This document shows, one piece after another, positions 18,480 to 27,029 of a stretch of 64,000 nucleotides of DNA (positions within the stretch are counted from its first letter, which is position 1; each line of letters starts with the position of its first letter). Where the stretch lies: NCBI RefSeq assembly GCF_024124765.2, contig NZ_JAMXSR020000002.1, positions 1,263,001 through 1,327,000 of the forward strand, written 5' to 3'. The notes below the pieces were generated by a model. That model made no database searches. It saw only the letters and a program-made list of their open reading frames with translations, and had not been told where the DNA came from. This stretch comes from Sphingomonas sp. H160509 (GTDB taxonomy: Bacteria > Pseudomonadota > Alphaproteobacteria > Sphingomonadales > Sphingomonadaceae). Both the position numbers and the translations under genes were made by a program.

Positions 18480-19172
18480 TCATGCGCGGTCGCGGCGGTC
18501 CTCTGGATGATCTTCGGCGAGCAGCGCGTCGAGCCGCTTGCGCATCGTCTCCAGCTCGCAGCGCATGATCTCCATCTTCTGCGTCGCGGGATCGAACATC
18601 TCGCTGCACGGCGTACCGTAGGGCACGAAGCGTGGCACCTCGGGCGCGTTGCCGCCCTCGATCGTCGTCGCGCGCGCGGGGATGCCGACCACCGTCGTGC
18701 CCGCCGGCACGTCACGCGTCACCACCGCGTTGGCGCCGACCCGCGAGCGCTTGCCGAGCGTGATTGGGCCCAGCACCTGCGCACCCGAGCCAATGATCGC
18801 GCCGTCGGAGATGGTCGGGTGGCGCTTGCCCTGCACACCGTTGTCCGGACTGGTGCCGCCCAGCGTGACGCACTGGTAGATCGTGACGTCGTCGCCGATC
18901 TCCGCGGTCTCGCCGATCACCACGAAGCCGTGGTCGATGAAGAAATTGCGGCCGATCGTCGCGCCCGGATGGATGTCGATCGCGGTGGCGAAGCGCGACC
19001 AGTGGTTGACGCACCGCGCGAGGAAATAGAGTTTCGCCTTGTACAGGCGGTGCGCGATCCGGTGATAGCCGAGCGCCCAGACGCCGGGGTACAGCATGAT
19101 TTCTGCGCGCGAATGCGGGGCGGGATCGCGGGCGCGGATCGAATCCAGATAGGCCAGTAATCCGCTCGACAT
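18480..19172 (-). CDS. cysE: Serine O-acetyltransferase (EpsC/CysE type)
   Basis: Makes O-acetylserine from serine and acetyl-CoA, the carbon acceptor for sulfide in cysteine synthesis. The 230-aa protein has [19 protein letters not shown], then the left-handed beta-helix hexapeptides [58 protein letters not shown] and [20 protein letters not shown]. The His residues in DIHPG and FIDHG are the family's catalytic and substrate ones. The tail ends in a helix ([21 protein letters not shown]), longer than in Escherichia coli CysE. It is the first gene of a pair with DUF2794. Confidence 0.93.
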   Translation of the reverse strand: MSSGLLAYLDSIRARDPAPHSRAEIMLYPGVWALGYHRIAHRLYKAKLYFLARCVNHWSRFATAIDIHPGATIGRNFFIDHGFVVIGETAEIGDDVTIYQCVTLGGTSPDNGVQGKRHPTISDGAIIGSGAQVLGPITLGKRSRVGANAVVTRDVPAGTTVVGIPARATTIEGGNAPEVPRFVPYGTPCSEMFDPATQKMEIMRCELETMRKRLDALLAEDHPEDRRDRA

Positions 19173-19334
19173 CCGCAGTCCCCTTCGCGATTTCCGTATC
19201 TAGGGTATCGAACCGCCGATTTCCAGAACCGCACGCAAGGGCCGCCTCAACGCATCGGGATCGGGGTAAAGCCTATCTTTGTTGTGGGATAAGCCCGCGC
19301 GTTGCACTCTGCGCACGATATTGAGGGGATGCCG

Positions 19335-20102
19335 ATGTTCGACCTGACGACCTTGAGCTTCGAAACGCTATTGCCCTTCATCCTGGTCGGGTTCGCCGCG
19401 CAGATCGTCGATGGCGCGCTGGGGATGGCGTTCGGGGTGATTTCGAACACGTTGCTGCTGTGGGTCGGCGTGCCACCAGCTGCGGCATCGGCGGGCGTGC
19501 ACACCGTCGAGACCTTCACGACGGCGGTGTCGGGGATCAGCCATGTGCTGCACAAGAACGTCAACTGGGCGCTGTTCCTGCGGCTGATGATCCCGGGCGT
19601 GATCGGCGGCGTGCTGGGCGCGTACGTGCTGTCGAACATCGATGCGAGCACGGCGAAACCGTTCATCCTGGCGTATCTGACGTCGATCGGCGTGTACCTG
19701 CTGTACCGCGGGCTTCGCTATCCGCCGAAGCAGAAGGAGCCGAAGATCGTCGAGCCGCTCGGGCTGGTCGGCGGGTTTCTCGATGCCGCGGGCGGTGGCG
19801 GCTGGGGGCCGGTGGTGACGTCGAACCTGCTGGTGCAGGGCGCATCGCCGCGCACGACGATCGGTACGGTGAACACCGCGGAATTCTTCCTGACCGCGAC
19901 GATCTCGGCGACGTTCATCACGCAGCTCGGCTGGGCGGCGTTTACGCAGGCGACGGTCGGGCTGCTGATTGGTGGCGTGCTGGCAGCCCCGTTCGGGGCG
20001 ATGCTGGCGAAGCGCGTGCCAGCGAAGACGTTGATGGTCTTGGTCGGCGTGATCCTGACGATCACGAGCTTGTTTGGGCTGTACCGGGCGATCTGGCACT
20101 GA
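19335..20102 (+). CDS. TauE/SafE-family (TSUP) membrane permease
   Basis: A 255-aa integral membrane protein of the TSUP family, which exports sulfite, sulfoacetate or related organosulfur anions. About eight hydrophobic segments are visible. The two-fold repeat signature appears as VDGALGMAFGVISNTLL with ASAGVHTVETFTTAVSGISH in the first half and GGFLDAAGGGGWGPVVTSNLL with TIGTVNTAEFFLTATISA in the second. ATG 19335 lies 7 bases after GAGGG; an ATG two codons earlier is too close. It is divergent from cysE, with a gap of about 160 bases, consistent with a link to sulfur metabolism. Confidence 0.9.
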   Translation: MFDLTTLSFETLLPFILVGFAAQIVDGALGMAFGVISNTLLLWVGVPPAAASAGVHTVETFTTAVSGISHVLHKNVNWALFLRLMIPGVIGGVLGAYVLSNIDASTAKPFILAYLTSIGVYLLYRGLRYPPKQKEPKIVEPLGLVGGFLDAAGGGGWGPVVTSNLLVQGASPRTTIGTVNTAEFFLTATISATFITQLGWAAFTQATVGLLIGGVLAAPFGAMLAKRVPAKTLMVLVGVILTITSLFGLYRAIWH

Positions 20103-20108
20103 CAAACT

Positions 20109-20130
20109 CCCCTCCCGCTTGCGGGAGGGG
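20109..20130. terminator. Perfect hairpin between convergent genes (short family D repeat)
   Basis: CCCCTCCCGC, a TT loop and GCGGGAGGGG form a perfect 10-bp stem between the convergent ends of the TSUP permease and ahpD. It can serve both strands as a terminator. It is also the core unit of the longer family D repeats at 20673 and 57418. Confidence 0.7.
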
Positions 20131-20138
20131 AACAGAAG

Positions 20139-20657
20139 TCACAACGTCGCGTGGACCGTCGCAACCGCCGCCATCACCGCGCCGATCCGTACCGACGTCT
20201 GGATCGCCTCGGCCGTAACGCCGGCCTTCTTCAAAATCTGCTCGTGGCTGTCGATGCACATGCCGCAGCCGTTCATCGCCGACACGGCCAGGCTGAACAG
20301 CTCGAAATCGACCTTGTCGATGCCCGGCTGGCCGATCACGTTCATGCGCAGCTTGGCGGGCATGTTGCGGTATTCCTGGTTCCCGGCGAGGTGCGTGAAC
20401 CGGTAATAGACGTTGTTCATCGCCATCACCGCAGCCGCCGCGCGCGCTGCGTTGGCGGCCTCGGGCGAGAGCTTCGGGGCGCATTCGGCCTCGGCGGCTT
20501 CGACCAGCGGCTTGTATCCCGAGCCGTGCGCGCAGGTGAGCAGCAGGCCGTATTTGCGCTGATCGGTGAGGTGCGTCTCGTTCAGCAGCGAGCCGACGTT
20601 GAGGCGGATGTCCTTGGCGTAGTCCGGGAGTGTCCCGGCGAATTCCTTGAGCGACAT
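20139..20657 (-). CDS. ahpD: Alkyl hydroperoxide reductase AhpD / carboxymuconolactone decarboxylase family
   Basis: A 172-aa thiol peroxidase/disulfide reductase that, in characterised systems, recycles AhpC. It begins MSLKEFAGTLPDYAKDIRLN and carries the AhpD-type redox motif AMNGCGMCIDSHEQIL with its CxxC pair and the partner His, preceded by the conserved KLRMNVIG segment. The stop lies just before the hairpin at 20109. It is downstream of ahpC on the same strand, separated by a 112-base family D repeat, so the pair is likely one OxyR-controlled unit. Confidence 0.93.
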   Translation of the reverse strand: MSLKEFAGTLPDYAKDIRLNVGSLLNETHLTDQRKYGLLLTCAHGSGYKPLVEAAEAECAPKLSPEAANAARAAAAVMAMNNVYYRFTHLAGNQEYRNMPAKLRMNVIGQPGIDKVDFELFSLAVSAMNGCGMCIDSHEQILKKAGVTAEAIQTSVRIGAVMAAVATVHATL

Positions 20658-20672
20658 ATCTTACTTCCTTCT

Positions 20673-20784
20673 GCTCCCCTTCCGCCTGCGGGAGGGGTCG
20701 GGGGAGGGACTGGAGACAAAAAAGAGAGGGCGGTCCGTGTGGACACGCCCTCCCCCAACCCCTCCCGCAAGCGGGGAGGGGAGT
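20673..20784. repeat. Family D inverted repeat between ahpC and ahpD
   Basis: Left arm TCCCCTTCCGCCTGCGGGAG followed by GGGTCGGGGGAGGG, right arm CCCTCCCCCAACCCCTCCCG followed by CAAGCGGGGAGGGGA. Each arm contains its own short hairpin (CCGCCTGCGG; CCCGCAAGCGGG), and the two arms also pair. About 45 bases of unpaired sequence lie in the middle. Its place inside a likely operon suggests a role in differential transcript stability or partial termination. Confidence 0.85.
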
Positions 20785-20789
20785 TTTAG

Positions 20790-21335
20790 TTACGCGGCGA
20801 GCTGGAGGACGTCGTCGCCCTTGTTCCAGTTGCACGGGCAGAGCTCGTCGGTCTGCAGCGCGTCGAGCACGCGGAGCGTCTCGGCGGGGTTGCGGCCGAC
20901 GTTCAGGCCGTTGACCTGGACCGCCTGGATGACGTTGTCCGGATCGATGATGAACGTCGCACGGAACGCGACATGCTCGTTCTTGTCGACGATGCCGAGC
21001 GCGTCGGCGAGCTTGGCGCCGTTATCCGCGAGCCATGGGAAGTCCGTGGCGGCAAGGTCCGCGTCCGACTTGCGCCAGGCGAGGTGGACGTGCGCGGTGT
21101 CGGTCGACGCGCCGATCAGGACAGCGTCGCGGTCCTCGAAATCGCCGCGGATGTCGCTGTAGCCGACGATCTCGGTCGGGCACACGAAGGTGAAGTCCTT
21201 CGGCCAGTAGAACAGCACCTTCCACTTGCCGGGATATGCCGTCGTCAGGTCGAGCGTCTCGCCGGCGGGCAGCGCTGCAATGCCCTGCTGGACGGGAATG
21301 GTCATCGATGGGAACTGGTCGCCGATGGTCAACAT
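20790..21335 (-). CDS. ahpC: Peroxiredoxin / alkyl hydroperoxide reductase subunit C
   Basis: Reduces H2O2 and organic hydroperoxides. The 181-aa 2-Cys peroxiredoxin has peroxidatic Cys52 in KDFTFVCPTEI, the conserved Arg region AFRATFIIDPDNVIQ, and the resolving Cys in the C-terminal ELCPCNWNKG. ATG at 21333-21335 follows a strong AGGAGG. It is divergent from oxyR, whose product should activate it; a long palindrome lies in the shared promoter region. ahpD follows downstream, replacing AhpF as the likely reductant. Confidence 0.95.
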   Translation of the reverse strand: MLTIGDQFPSMTIPVQQGIAALPAGETLDLTTAYPGKWKVLFYWPKDFTFVCPTEIVGYSDIRGDFEDRDAVLIGASTDTAHVHLAWRKSDADLAATDFPWLADNGAKLADALGIVDKNEHVAFRATFIIDPDNVIQAVQVNGLNVGRNPAETLRVLDALQTDELCPCNWNKGDDVLQLAA

Positions 21336-21447
21336 GATGGAAGCCTCCTGGAAATAAACTTGGCTCCAGGCATCCTCAAGCGCGGCGGTTGTCCCGCTCG
21401 GTCGTTGTGCGATGCGGTATATGGGGGCTGGTGTAATCGATCCAACG

Positions 21448-21476
21448 CTCTATTTATCATCTGATGATCGATAGAG
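21448..21476. promoter_or_regulatory. Candidate OxyR operator in the ahpC-oxyR gap
   Basis: A 29-base near-perfect dyad centred on T21462. The left half CTCTATTTATCATC and right half GATGATCGATAGAG match at 12 of 14 positions. It contains CTAT and ATAG tetramers as in OxyR sites, but spaced by 17 rather than the usual 7 bases. It ends 7 bases before the oxyR ATG, where it could mediate autorepression and, across the gap, ahpC activation. Confidence 0.65.
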
Positions 21477-21483
21477 GCGATTA

Positions 21484-22386
21484 ATGGCTGCGACCTACCT
21501 ACCCACGTTGAAACAGTTGCAATATCTTGTTGCGCTGAAGGACCACGGCCATTTCGGACGCGCCGCGGAAGCGTGTTTCGTGACGCAATCGACGCTGTCG
21601 GCGGGCCTGCGCGAGCTGGAAACGCTGATCGGCGTGGTGTTGGTCGAGCGCACCCGGCGAGTCGTGCGGTTCACGCCGCTGGGCGACGGGATCGCCGACA
21701 AGGCACGGCGCGTGCTGCGCGAGGCGGAGGAACTGGGCGACATGGCGCGTGCCGCCGGCCAGCCCTTGTCCGGCGACATGCGGATGAGCGTCATCCCGAC
21801 GATCGCGCCGTTCATGCTGCCCCGTATCCTGCCGCGGTTGCGGAAGGATTATCCGGATCTGAAGCTGTTCCTGCGCGAGGAGCCGAGTGGCCCGGCGTGC
21901 GAGGGGTTGCACAATGGCCGGACCGACTGCGTGCTGCTCGCCCTCCCTTATGCCTGCGGCGAGGTTACGTCGGAGACGCTGTTTGAGGACCGGCTGTTCG
22001 TTGCCTATCCGTCGGGCGAGCAACCCACCGCACTGCCCGCAATTCCGGCGTCGGCGATCGACGAGACGCGGCTGCTGCTGCTCGAGGACGGGCATTGTTT
22101 GAAGGATCATGCGCTCGGCGCGTGCAACCGGCCCGAGCTTCGCGCGGAGGCGACCATGCTGGGCACGTCGCTGCATACGATCGTGCAGATGGTCGATAAC
22201 GGCCTTGGCATCACGATGCTGCCTGAAATGGCAATCAAGGCGGGCATCCTCGACAACACTAGCATAACCGCGCGTCCGCTCGACGAGATCAATGCCGTAC
22301 GCAAGATCGCGCTGGTCTGGCGCCGCGCGAGTCCGCGAGAGAAGGACTTTCGGTTGATGGCGAAGGCACTGGCGGACGTTCAGTAA
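21484..22386 (+). CDS. oxyR: Hydrogen-peroxide-sensing LysR regulator OxyR
   Basis: A 300-aa LysR-type activator of peroxide-defence genes. The N-terminal HTH is LPTLKQLQYLVALKDHGHFG followed by RAAEACFVTQSTLSAGLREL. The effector domain has the redox switch EDGHCLKDHALGAC, with Cys205 and Cys214 nine residues apart exactly as in C199/C208 of E. coli OxyR. It is divergent from ahpC with a 148-base gap containing the dyad described above. The start ATG 21484 leaves the dyad immediately upstream. Confidence 0.95.
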   Translation: MAATYLPTLKQLQYLVALKDHGHFGRAAEACFVTQSTLSAGLRELETLIGVVLVERTRRVVRFTPLGDGIADKARRVLREAEELGDMARAAGQPLSGDMRMSVIPTIAPFMLPRILPRLRKDYPDLKLFLREEPSGPACEGLHNGRTDCVLLALPYACGEVTSETLFEDRLFVAYPSGEQPTALPAIPASAIDETRLLLLEDGHCLKDHALGACNRPELRAEATMLGTSLHTIVQMVDNGLGITMLPEMAIKAGILDNTSITARPLDEINAVRKIALVWRRASPREKDFRLMAKALADVQ

Positions 22387-22422
22387 CTGCACTGTCGTAG
22401 CGCCCCGCCCTTGCTTCTGCCC

Positions 22423-22530
22423 CCATCCCTGAAAGGGAGGGGGTTGGGGGTGGGTCGGCCAGCTTGTGTTGCTGACGGTCCAAGATGCGGAAGCCGACCC
22501 ACCCCCTGCCCCTCCCTTTCAGGGATGGGA
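22423..22530. repeat. Long inverted repeat (family D-like variant)
   Basis: Left arm CCCATCCCTGAAAGGGAGGG followed by GGTTGGGGGTGGGTCGGC; right arm GCCGACCCACCCCCTGCCCC followed by TCCCTTTCAGGGATGGG. The arms are near-perfect complements of about 38 bases around a 35-base centre. Each arm also has an internal CCCTGAAAGGG or CCCTTTCAGGG hairpin. It lies between oxyR and the first fasciclin gene, where it could terminate oxyR. Confidence 0.85.
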
Positions 22531-22643
22531 GACCGTTGCGAACTGGGCGCGCTCGGTCTTCACCCCATCCCGAGATCGACACGCTTGCGCAACCAACTCG
22601 GCCTTCGATCGTATGTTTCCCAGTTCCCGCTGGAGATCGAACG

Positions 22644-23276
22644 ATGTCGAAGACGCTTCCACTGCTGCTGATGACCAGCGCGCTGGCACTCGCCGCGTGC
22701 AGCGGCAAATCCAAGGACGACGTGGCCAGCGCCTCTACGACGCCCGCGAATCCTGCGCTGGCGGTACCGAACGGGCCGCCCGCAGTCGCCAATCCGACCG
22801 TCGGCGGCGTGCCGATGATGGCGACGCGGACGATCGTCGACAACGCCTCGGCGGCGCCTAACCTGTCGACACTGGTTGCCGCGGTGAAGGCCGCGGACCT
22901 GGTCGGCACGCTGTCCGGCCCCGGCCCCTTCACCGTATTCGCCCCGACCAACGATGCGTTCGGACGGCTCGCACCGGGCATGGTCGACACGTTGCTGAAG
23001 CCAGAGAATAAGGCCTCGTTGACCAAGGTGTTGACGTATCACGTCGTGCCGGGCGTCATCACTGCCGACGATCTGCGCCAGCGCATCGCGGCCGGTGGCG
23101 GTACCGCGACGTTGACCACGGTTGAGGGTGACCCGATCACTGCGACCATGGTGGGCGCGGTCATCGCGTTGACCGACGTCAACGGTAACAAGAGTTATGT
23201 CGAGACGGCAGATGTCCGCCAGTCGAACGGCGTCGTGCACGTCGTAAATGGCGTGATCGTCCCTAAACTGAGCTAA
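22644..23276 (+). CDS. Fasciclin-domain lipoprotein (first of a tandem pair)
   Basis: A 210-aa secreted protein with lipoprotein signal MSKTLPLLLMTSALALAACSG (lipobox LAAC), an Ala/Pro/Thr-rich linker to about residue 65, then one FAS1 domain. FAS1 marks are LSGPGPFTVFAPTNDAFGRL, KVLTYHVVPGVITADDL and the closing SNGVVHVVNGVIVPK. FAS1 proteins mediate adhesion or matrix contacts; bacterial roles are mostly undefined. GGAG lies 8 bases before ATG 22644. The next gene is a paralogue on the same strand. Confidence 0.9.
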   Translation: MSKTLPLLLMTSALALAACSGKSKDDVASASTTPANPALAVPNGPPAVANPTVGGVPMMATRTIVDNASAAPNLSTLVAAVKAADLVGTLSGPGPFTVFAPTNDAFGRLAPGMVDTLLKPENKASLTKVLTYHVVPGVITADDLRQRIAAGGGTATLTTVEGDPITATMVGAVIALTDVNGNKSYVETADVRQSNGVVHVVNGVIVPKLS

Positions 23277-23410
23277 ATCTGAGTTAGCCAGGCTCGGTTC
23301 ATCGTATAGTCGGTACGGTCTGTCGGTGAAATAGTTGAGATCGCCGCCTCTATCCCCAAATTCCATCGTTCGAGTTTCATCCGTCCCAATCACAATCTCT
23401 GGAGTTGCAG

Positions 23411-24082
23411 ATGACTGTTAAGATCCACCTTATGATTGCTGCGGCAACGAGCCTGTTTATTGCAACCGGTGCGACTGCCCAGACGGCAGCGCCGACCGCG
23501 CCGCGGACTGCGGCACCGATCGCACTGCAGACGGCGATGCCGGCGACGCCAACCACTCCGGCGGCACCCGGTACCGCGGTTGCTCCGCAACAGCCCGGCG
23601 CGCCTGTCGCCCCGACTGCTGCGGCAACGACGACGATCGCCGCTGCACTGCCGACGCTGCCGAACCGCGCAACGTTGGCAAAGCTGGTGACCGCCGCGAA
23701 GCTGCAAGCGACGCTCGCAGGTCCTGGCCCGTACACGCTGTTCGCACCGAGCGACGAGGCCTTCACGCGCCTGCCCGCCGGTGCGCTCGACACGCTATTG
23801 AAGCCTGAGTCGGCACCGACGCTGGCGACGATCATCAAGTATCACGTGGTCGCCGGCGCGCTGACCGCGGACCAGTTGAAGGCCCAGATCACCGCGGGCG
23901 GTGGCAAGGCCACGCTGACGACGCTGGCAGGCCAGCCGCTGATCGCAGGGCTTGGGCCGAACGGCAACATCGAGTTGACCGACACGGCTGGTATCAAGTC
24001 GTACGTCGATACGGCGGACATCAAGGAGACGAACGGCGTCGTTCATCTCACCAACGGCATGAGCGTTCCGAAGCTCGGCTGA
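23411..24082 (+). CDS. Fasciclin-domain exported protein (second of a tandem pair)
   Basis: A 223-aa paralogue of the preceding gene. It has a cleavable signal peptide (MTVKIHLMIAAATSLFIATG ending ATAQ) rather than a lipobox, a long Ala/Pro/Thr linker, and one FAS1 domain with AGPGPYTLFAPSDEAFTRL, IIKYHVVAGALTADQL and TNGVVHLTNGMSVPK. GGAG at 23401-23404 precedes ATG 23411. The pair, one lipid-anchored and one soluble, suggests duplication followed by a change in location. The 134-base gap between them holds no gene. Confidence 0.9.
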   Translation: MTVKIHLMIAAATSLFIATGATAQTAAPTAPRTAAPIALQTAMPATPTTPAAPGTAVAPQQPGAPVAPTAAATTTIAAALPTLPNRATLAKLVTAAKLQATLAGPGPYTLFAPSDEAFTRLPAGALDTLLKPESAPTLATIIKYHVVAGALTADQLKAQITAGGGKATLTTLAGQPLIAGLGPNGNIELTDTAGIKSYVDTADIKETNGVVHLTNGMSVPKLG

Positions 24083-24131
24083 TGTGACGGCGGGCCGCTA
24101 TCCCATCCGGGAGCGCGGCCCGCACTACTTT

Positions 24132-24185
24132 GTTTGCCCGCGAAGGCGGGGATCCAGTCTGGGCTCCCGCCTTCGCGGGAGAACA
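24132..24185. repeat. Intergenic inverted repeat, family A (copy 2)
   Basis: Arms GCCCGCGAAGGCGGGGATCC and CTCCCGCCTTCGCGGGAGAA, the same design as the copy at 12806, between the convergent ends of the second fasciclin gene and moaE. Confidence 0.9.
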
Positions 24186-24194
24186 CGCTTTGGG

Positions 24195-24644
24195 TTAGCC
24201 CTTCGACATATCCCAGCGTGCCGCGGCGGCATGGTCGCCATCACGTGCTTCGACCCAGCTAGCTTCGATACCGCGCGTCTCGCGCTTCCAGAACGGCGCA
24301 TCGGTCTTCAGCCGGTCGATCAGATACGCGCAGGCCTCGAGCGCGGCGCCGCGATGTTCCGCCGTCGCAGCGACGAACACGATCCGTTCGCCCGGATGCA
24401 TCGGCCCGACGCGGTGTACGATGATCGCCGCACTCAGCGACCAACGCTCGATCGCACCCTCCGCAACCTTGAGCAACGCCGCCTCGGTCGCGCCGGGATA
24501 ATGTTCGAGCTCGAGCGTCCCCACCCCGTCGTCGGCACGCACCAGCCCGGTGAACGTCGCCACCGCGCCCGCCCCTGCCGCTTCCGCGCGCGTCATCTCC
24601 CCAGCGATATCGATCGGCAATTGCTGGACCGAGATATGGATCAT
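24195..24644 (-). CDS. moaE: Molybdopterin synthase catalytic subunit
   Basis: Large subunit of molybdopterin synthase; transfers sulfur from MoaD thiocarboxylate to precursor Z. The 149-aa protein shows AVATFTGLVRADDG, LELEHYPGATE, VHRVGPMHPGERIVFVAATA, HRGAALEACAYLIDRLK and TDAPFWKRE with the conserved active-site lysines. The start ATG 24642-24644 overlaps the moaD stop (ATGA), so expression is coupled in the order moaD, moaE. Confidence 0.94.
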   Translation of the reverse strand: MIHISVQQLPIDIAGEMTRAEAAGAGAVATFTGLVRADDGVGTLELEHYPGATEAALLKVAEGAIERWSLSAAIIVHRVGPMHPGERIVFVAATAEHRGAALEACAYLIDRLKTDAPFWKRETRGIEASWVEARDGDHAAAARWDMSKG

Positions 24645-24898
24645 CCGCCCGTCACCGGTGGGAAGATTGCGATCTCCTGTGCGTGACCGATCCGCGTATC
24701 GAGCGGCACGAAATCCTGATCGATCGCGGCACGCAACCGCGAACGGTTCTCGAAAGCTCCCGCATGCGCCGGGCTGGTCTCGGCCAGCCAGTCGACCAGA
24801 TCCGCCACCGTCACGACGCTTGCCGGCGGCTCGACCGACTCTTCGCCCATGCCGATACGCTCACGCACCCAGGCGAAATACACCATCCGTACCGTCAT
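24641..24898 (-). CDS. moaD: Molybdopterin synthase sulfur carrier subunit
   Basis: An 85-aa ubiquitin-fold sulfur carrier. It begins MTVRMVYFAWVRERIGMGEE, contains VADLVDWLAETSPAHAGAF and DFVPLDTRIGHAQEIAIFPP, and ends VTGG, the Gly-Gly tail that is adenylated and thiocarboxylated. ATG at 24896-24898 lies 2 bases past the pgsA stop, so pgsA, moaD and moaE form one operon. The combination with a phospholipid gene is not functionally obvious. Confidence 0.93.
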   Translation of the reverse strand: MTVRMVYFAWVRERIGMGEESVEPPASVVTVADLVDWLAETSPAHAGAFENRSRLRAAIDQDFVPLDTRIGHAQEIAIFPPVTGG

Positions 24899-24900
24899 TT

Positions 24901-25452
24901 TCAGTCCATGTGCTTCAGGCCGACGCGGAGATAATCCCACCCGGTCAGCAACGTAAGGACGGCCGCGCCCCAAAGCGAAACGATGCCGACGGTATGGACC
25001 CAGACCATTTCGGGCACCGAACCGCCAAGGATGATTCCGCCGAGCGACACGAGTTGCAACGTCGTTTTCCACTTCGCCAACTGCGAAACCGGCACGGACA
25101 CCTGCACCTGCGCCAGGAACTCGCGCAATCCCGACACCGCAATCTCGCGCAACAGGATCACCAGCGCGGCGATAACATGGATGCCGGCAATATCGCGCGT
25201 GCCGACCAGGATCAGGATCACCGCGGCGACCATGATCTTGTCCGCGATCGGATCGAGGAAAATCCCCAATCGCGACACGGCGCCGCTCGACCGCGCGAGA
25301 TACCCGTCGAAATAATCGGTGATGCCCATCAGGCAGTACAGCACGAAGGCGATGCCGTACCCTGCCTCCCAGTCGGGCCACCACAGGAACCAGACCAGCA
25401 GGGGCACCGCGACGATCCGCGACAATGTCAGGAGGTTAGGCAAGCTCAGCAC
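24901..25452 (-). CDS. pgsA: CDP-diacylglycerol-glycerol-3-phosphate 3-phosphatidyltransferase
   Basis: Inner-membrane enzyme of phosphatidylglycerol synthesis. The 183-aa protein begins MLSLPNLLTLSRIVAVPLLV (GTG start at 25450-25452). It carries the CDP-alcohol phosphotransferase signature across DYFDGYLARSSGAVSRLG and IFLDPIADK, with all four conserved Asp residues present. About five hydrophobic segments are visible. It is divergent from an LplT-like transporter, so both sides of this gap deal with phospholipids. Confidence 0.93.
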   Translation of the reverse strand: MLSLPNLLTLSRIVAVPLLVWFLWWPDWEAGYGIAFVLYCLMGITDYFDGYLARSSGAVSRLGIFLDPIADKIMVAAVILILVGTRDIAGIHVIAALVILLREIAVSGLREFLAQVQVSVPVSQLAKWKTTLQLVSLGGIILGGSVPEMVWVHTVGIVSLWGAAVLTLLTGWDYLRVGLKHMD

Positions 25453-25566
25453 CCACCACCCCTATACCGGTCGGTCGCGGGGCGAAACCGGTTTAACGTT
25501 GGCGTGCGGATGACGCTCCGCTAAGGGTTCGACACATTACCGCAACGATCAGGGCTATTTCCCGTC

Positions 25567-26892
25567 ATGCTCAATGCCCTCGGGTTGCTGAAGCAACGTC
25601 GCTTCCTGCCCCTGTTCACCACGCAGTTTCTCGGCGCGTTCAACGATAATTTGTTCAAGACCTCGATGGTCCTGTTCGCTACCTATGCCGTCTTCAACGA
25701 TCCGAAGATGGAGGCCAATTTCAACGCGTTGGCGACGGGACTCGGCATCCTGCCGTTCTTCCTGCTGTCCGCGCTCGCCGGGCAGTTAGCGGACAGCGAA
25801 GACAAGGCGCGGATCATCAGGATCGTGAAGACGGTCGAGATCGGCATCATGCTGCTCGGCGCGACCGGCCTGATGGTCGCACGCGCAGGGCATCCGTCGC
25901 TGGGGATCGGGCTGATGCTCGGCGCGGTGCTGTGCCTCGGCGTGCACTCGACCTTCTTCGGACCGATCAAATACGCGATCCTGCCGCAGCATTTGAAACC
26001 GTGCGACGTGCTCGGCGGCACTGGGCTGGTCGAGGCCGGGACGTATCTCGCGATCCTGCTGGGCACGGTCACCGCCGGCTGGATCCCGATCGAGGGTGCG
26101 GCTGCCAGCGTTTTGATCGTTGCCGTGATCGGCTGGTTCTCCGGCCGGCAGGTGCCCCCAGCACCGCGCGAAGGCCCGCCGCTGAAGCTCGACTACAACC
26201 CGTTCACAGCGTCGTGGCGGCTGATCAGCGCGACGCTGCATATCCCCCGCCTGTTCCTCGCGATCGTCGCGATCAGCTTCTTCTGGACGATCGGCGCGGT
26301 GCTGATCATCGTCTTCCCACCACTGGTAAAGAACGTGCTGACCGCCGACGAGCGAGTCGCGAGCTTCGTCATCGCGGTGTTCTCGGTCGGGGTTGCGATC
26401 GGCTCGGTGGTGATCAACTCGATGCTGCGCGGGCGGATTTCCGCGAAGTTCTCGCCTGCGTCGGTGATCGCGATGGGCGGGTTCGTCGTGCTGTTCTCGT
26501 TCCTCGCGCGCAACTGGACGCCCGCGGCTCCGGGGCATTATTACGACTGGGCCGGTTTCATCCATCAGCCGGGTGCGATCCCCGTGCTCGCGACGCTGCT
26601 GGCGATCGCGATCACCGGCGGGATGTTCGTCGTGCCGCTCTATGCGTTCCTCACGACCACCGTCGAGAAGGACCAGACGGCGCGCACCGTGGCGGCGAAC
26701 AACGTCGTCAACTCGGGCGCGATGACGATCGGCTCGATCCTCGTTATCGGCATCACCGCGATGGGTGTCACGCCCGAGGACATGCTGTTTCTCGTCGCGG
26801 CGATGTGCCTCGTCTCGGCGTGGCTCGCGCAGAAGCTGCACCGGGCCTGCGACGACGACGCGATCGGGTGTTTGCCGACGCTTCGACACTGA
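25567..26892 (+). CDS. MFS transporter, lysophospholipid transporter (LplT)-like
   Basis: A 441-aa, roughly 12-helix transporter. The N-terminal FLPLFTTQFLGAFNDNLFKT and VHSTFFGPIKYAILPQHL segments are characteristic of the LplT/Aas branch, which flips lysophospholipids for re-acylation. Unlike many homologues it lacks a fused acyltransferase domain, and no acyltransferase gene is adjacent. It is divergent from pgsA. The start ATG 25567 gives MLNALGLLKQRRFLPLF. Substrate assignment is by family resemblance only. Confidence 0.82.
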   Translation: MLNALGLLKQRRFLPLFTTQFLGAFNDNLFKTSMVLFATYAVFNDPKMEANFNALATGLGILPFFLLSALAGQLADSEDKARIIRIVKTVEIGIMLLGATGLMVARAGHPSLGIGLMLGAVLCLGVHSTFFGPIKYAILPQHLKPCDVLGGTGLVEAGTYLAILLGTVTAGWIPIEGAAASVLIVAVIGWFSGRQVPPAPREGPPLKLDYNPFTASWRLISATLHIPRLFLAIVAISFFWTIGAVLIIVFPPLVKNVLTADERVASFVIAVFSVGVAIGSVVINSMLRGRISAKFSPASVIAMGGFVVLFSFLARNWTPAAPGHYYDWAGFIHQPGAIPVLATLLAIAITGGMFVVPLYAFLTTTVEKDQTARTVAANNVVNSGAMTIGSILVIGITAMGVTPEDMLFLVAAMCLVSAWLAQKLHRACDDDAIGCLPTLRH

Positions 26893-26893
26893 A

Positions 26894-27018
26894 AATCCCC
26901 CCGCCAGGGGGAGGTGTCGCCGAAGGTGACGGAGGGGGAGGACACGGGACGCATGTTTTCCTTTCCTCCCCCCCTCCGTCTGGCAAGCCAGCCACCTCCC
27001 CCTGACGGGGGAGGATCG
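26894..27018. repeat. Intergenic inverted repeat, family C (copy 2)
   Basis: Arms ATCCCCCCGCCAGGGGGAGG and CCTCCCCCTGACGGGGGAGG enclose a second pair (TGACGGAGGGGGAGGA against TCCTCCCCCCCTCCGTC). It lies between convergent genes, the MFS transporter and a 54-aa membrane protein. Confidence 0.88.
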
Positions 27019-27029
27019 ACAGTTCAATC

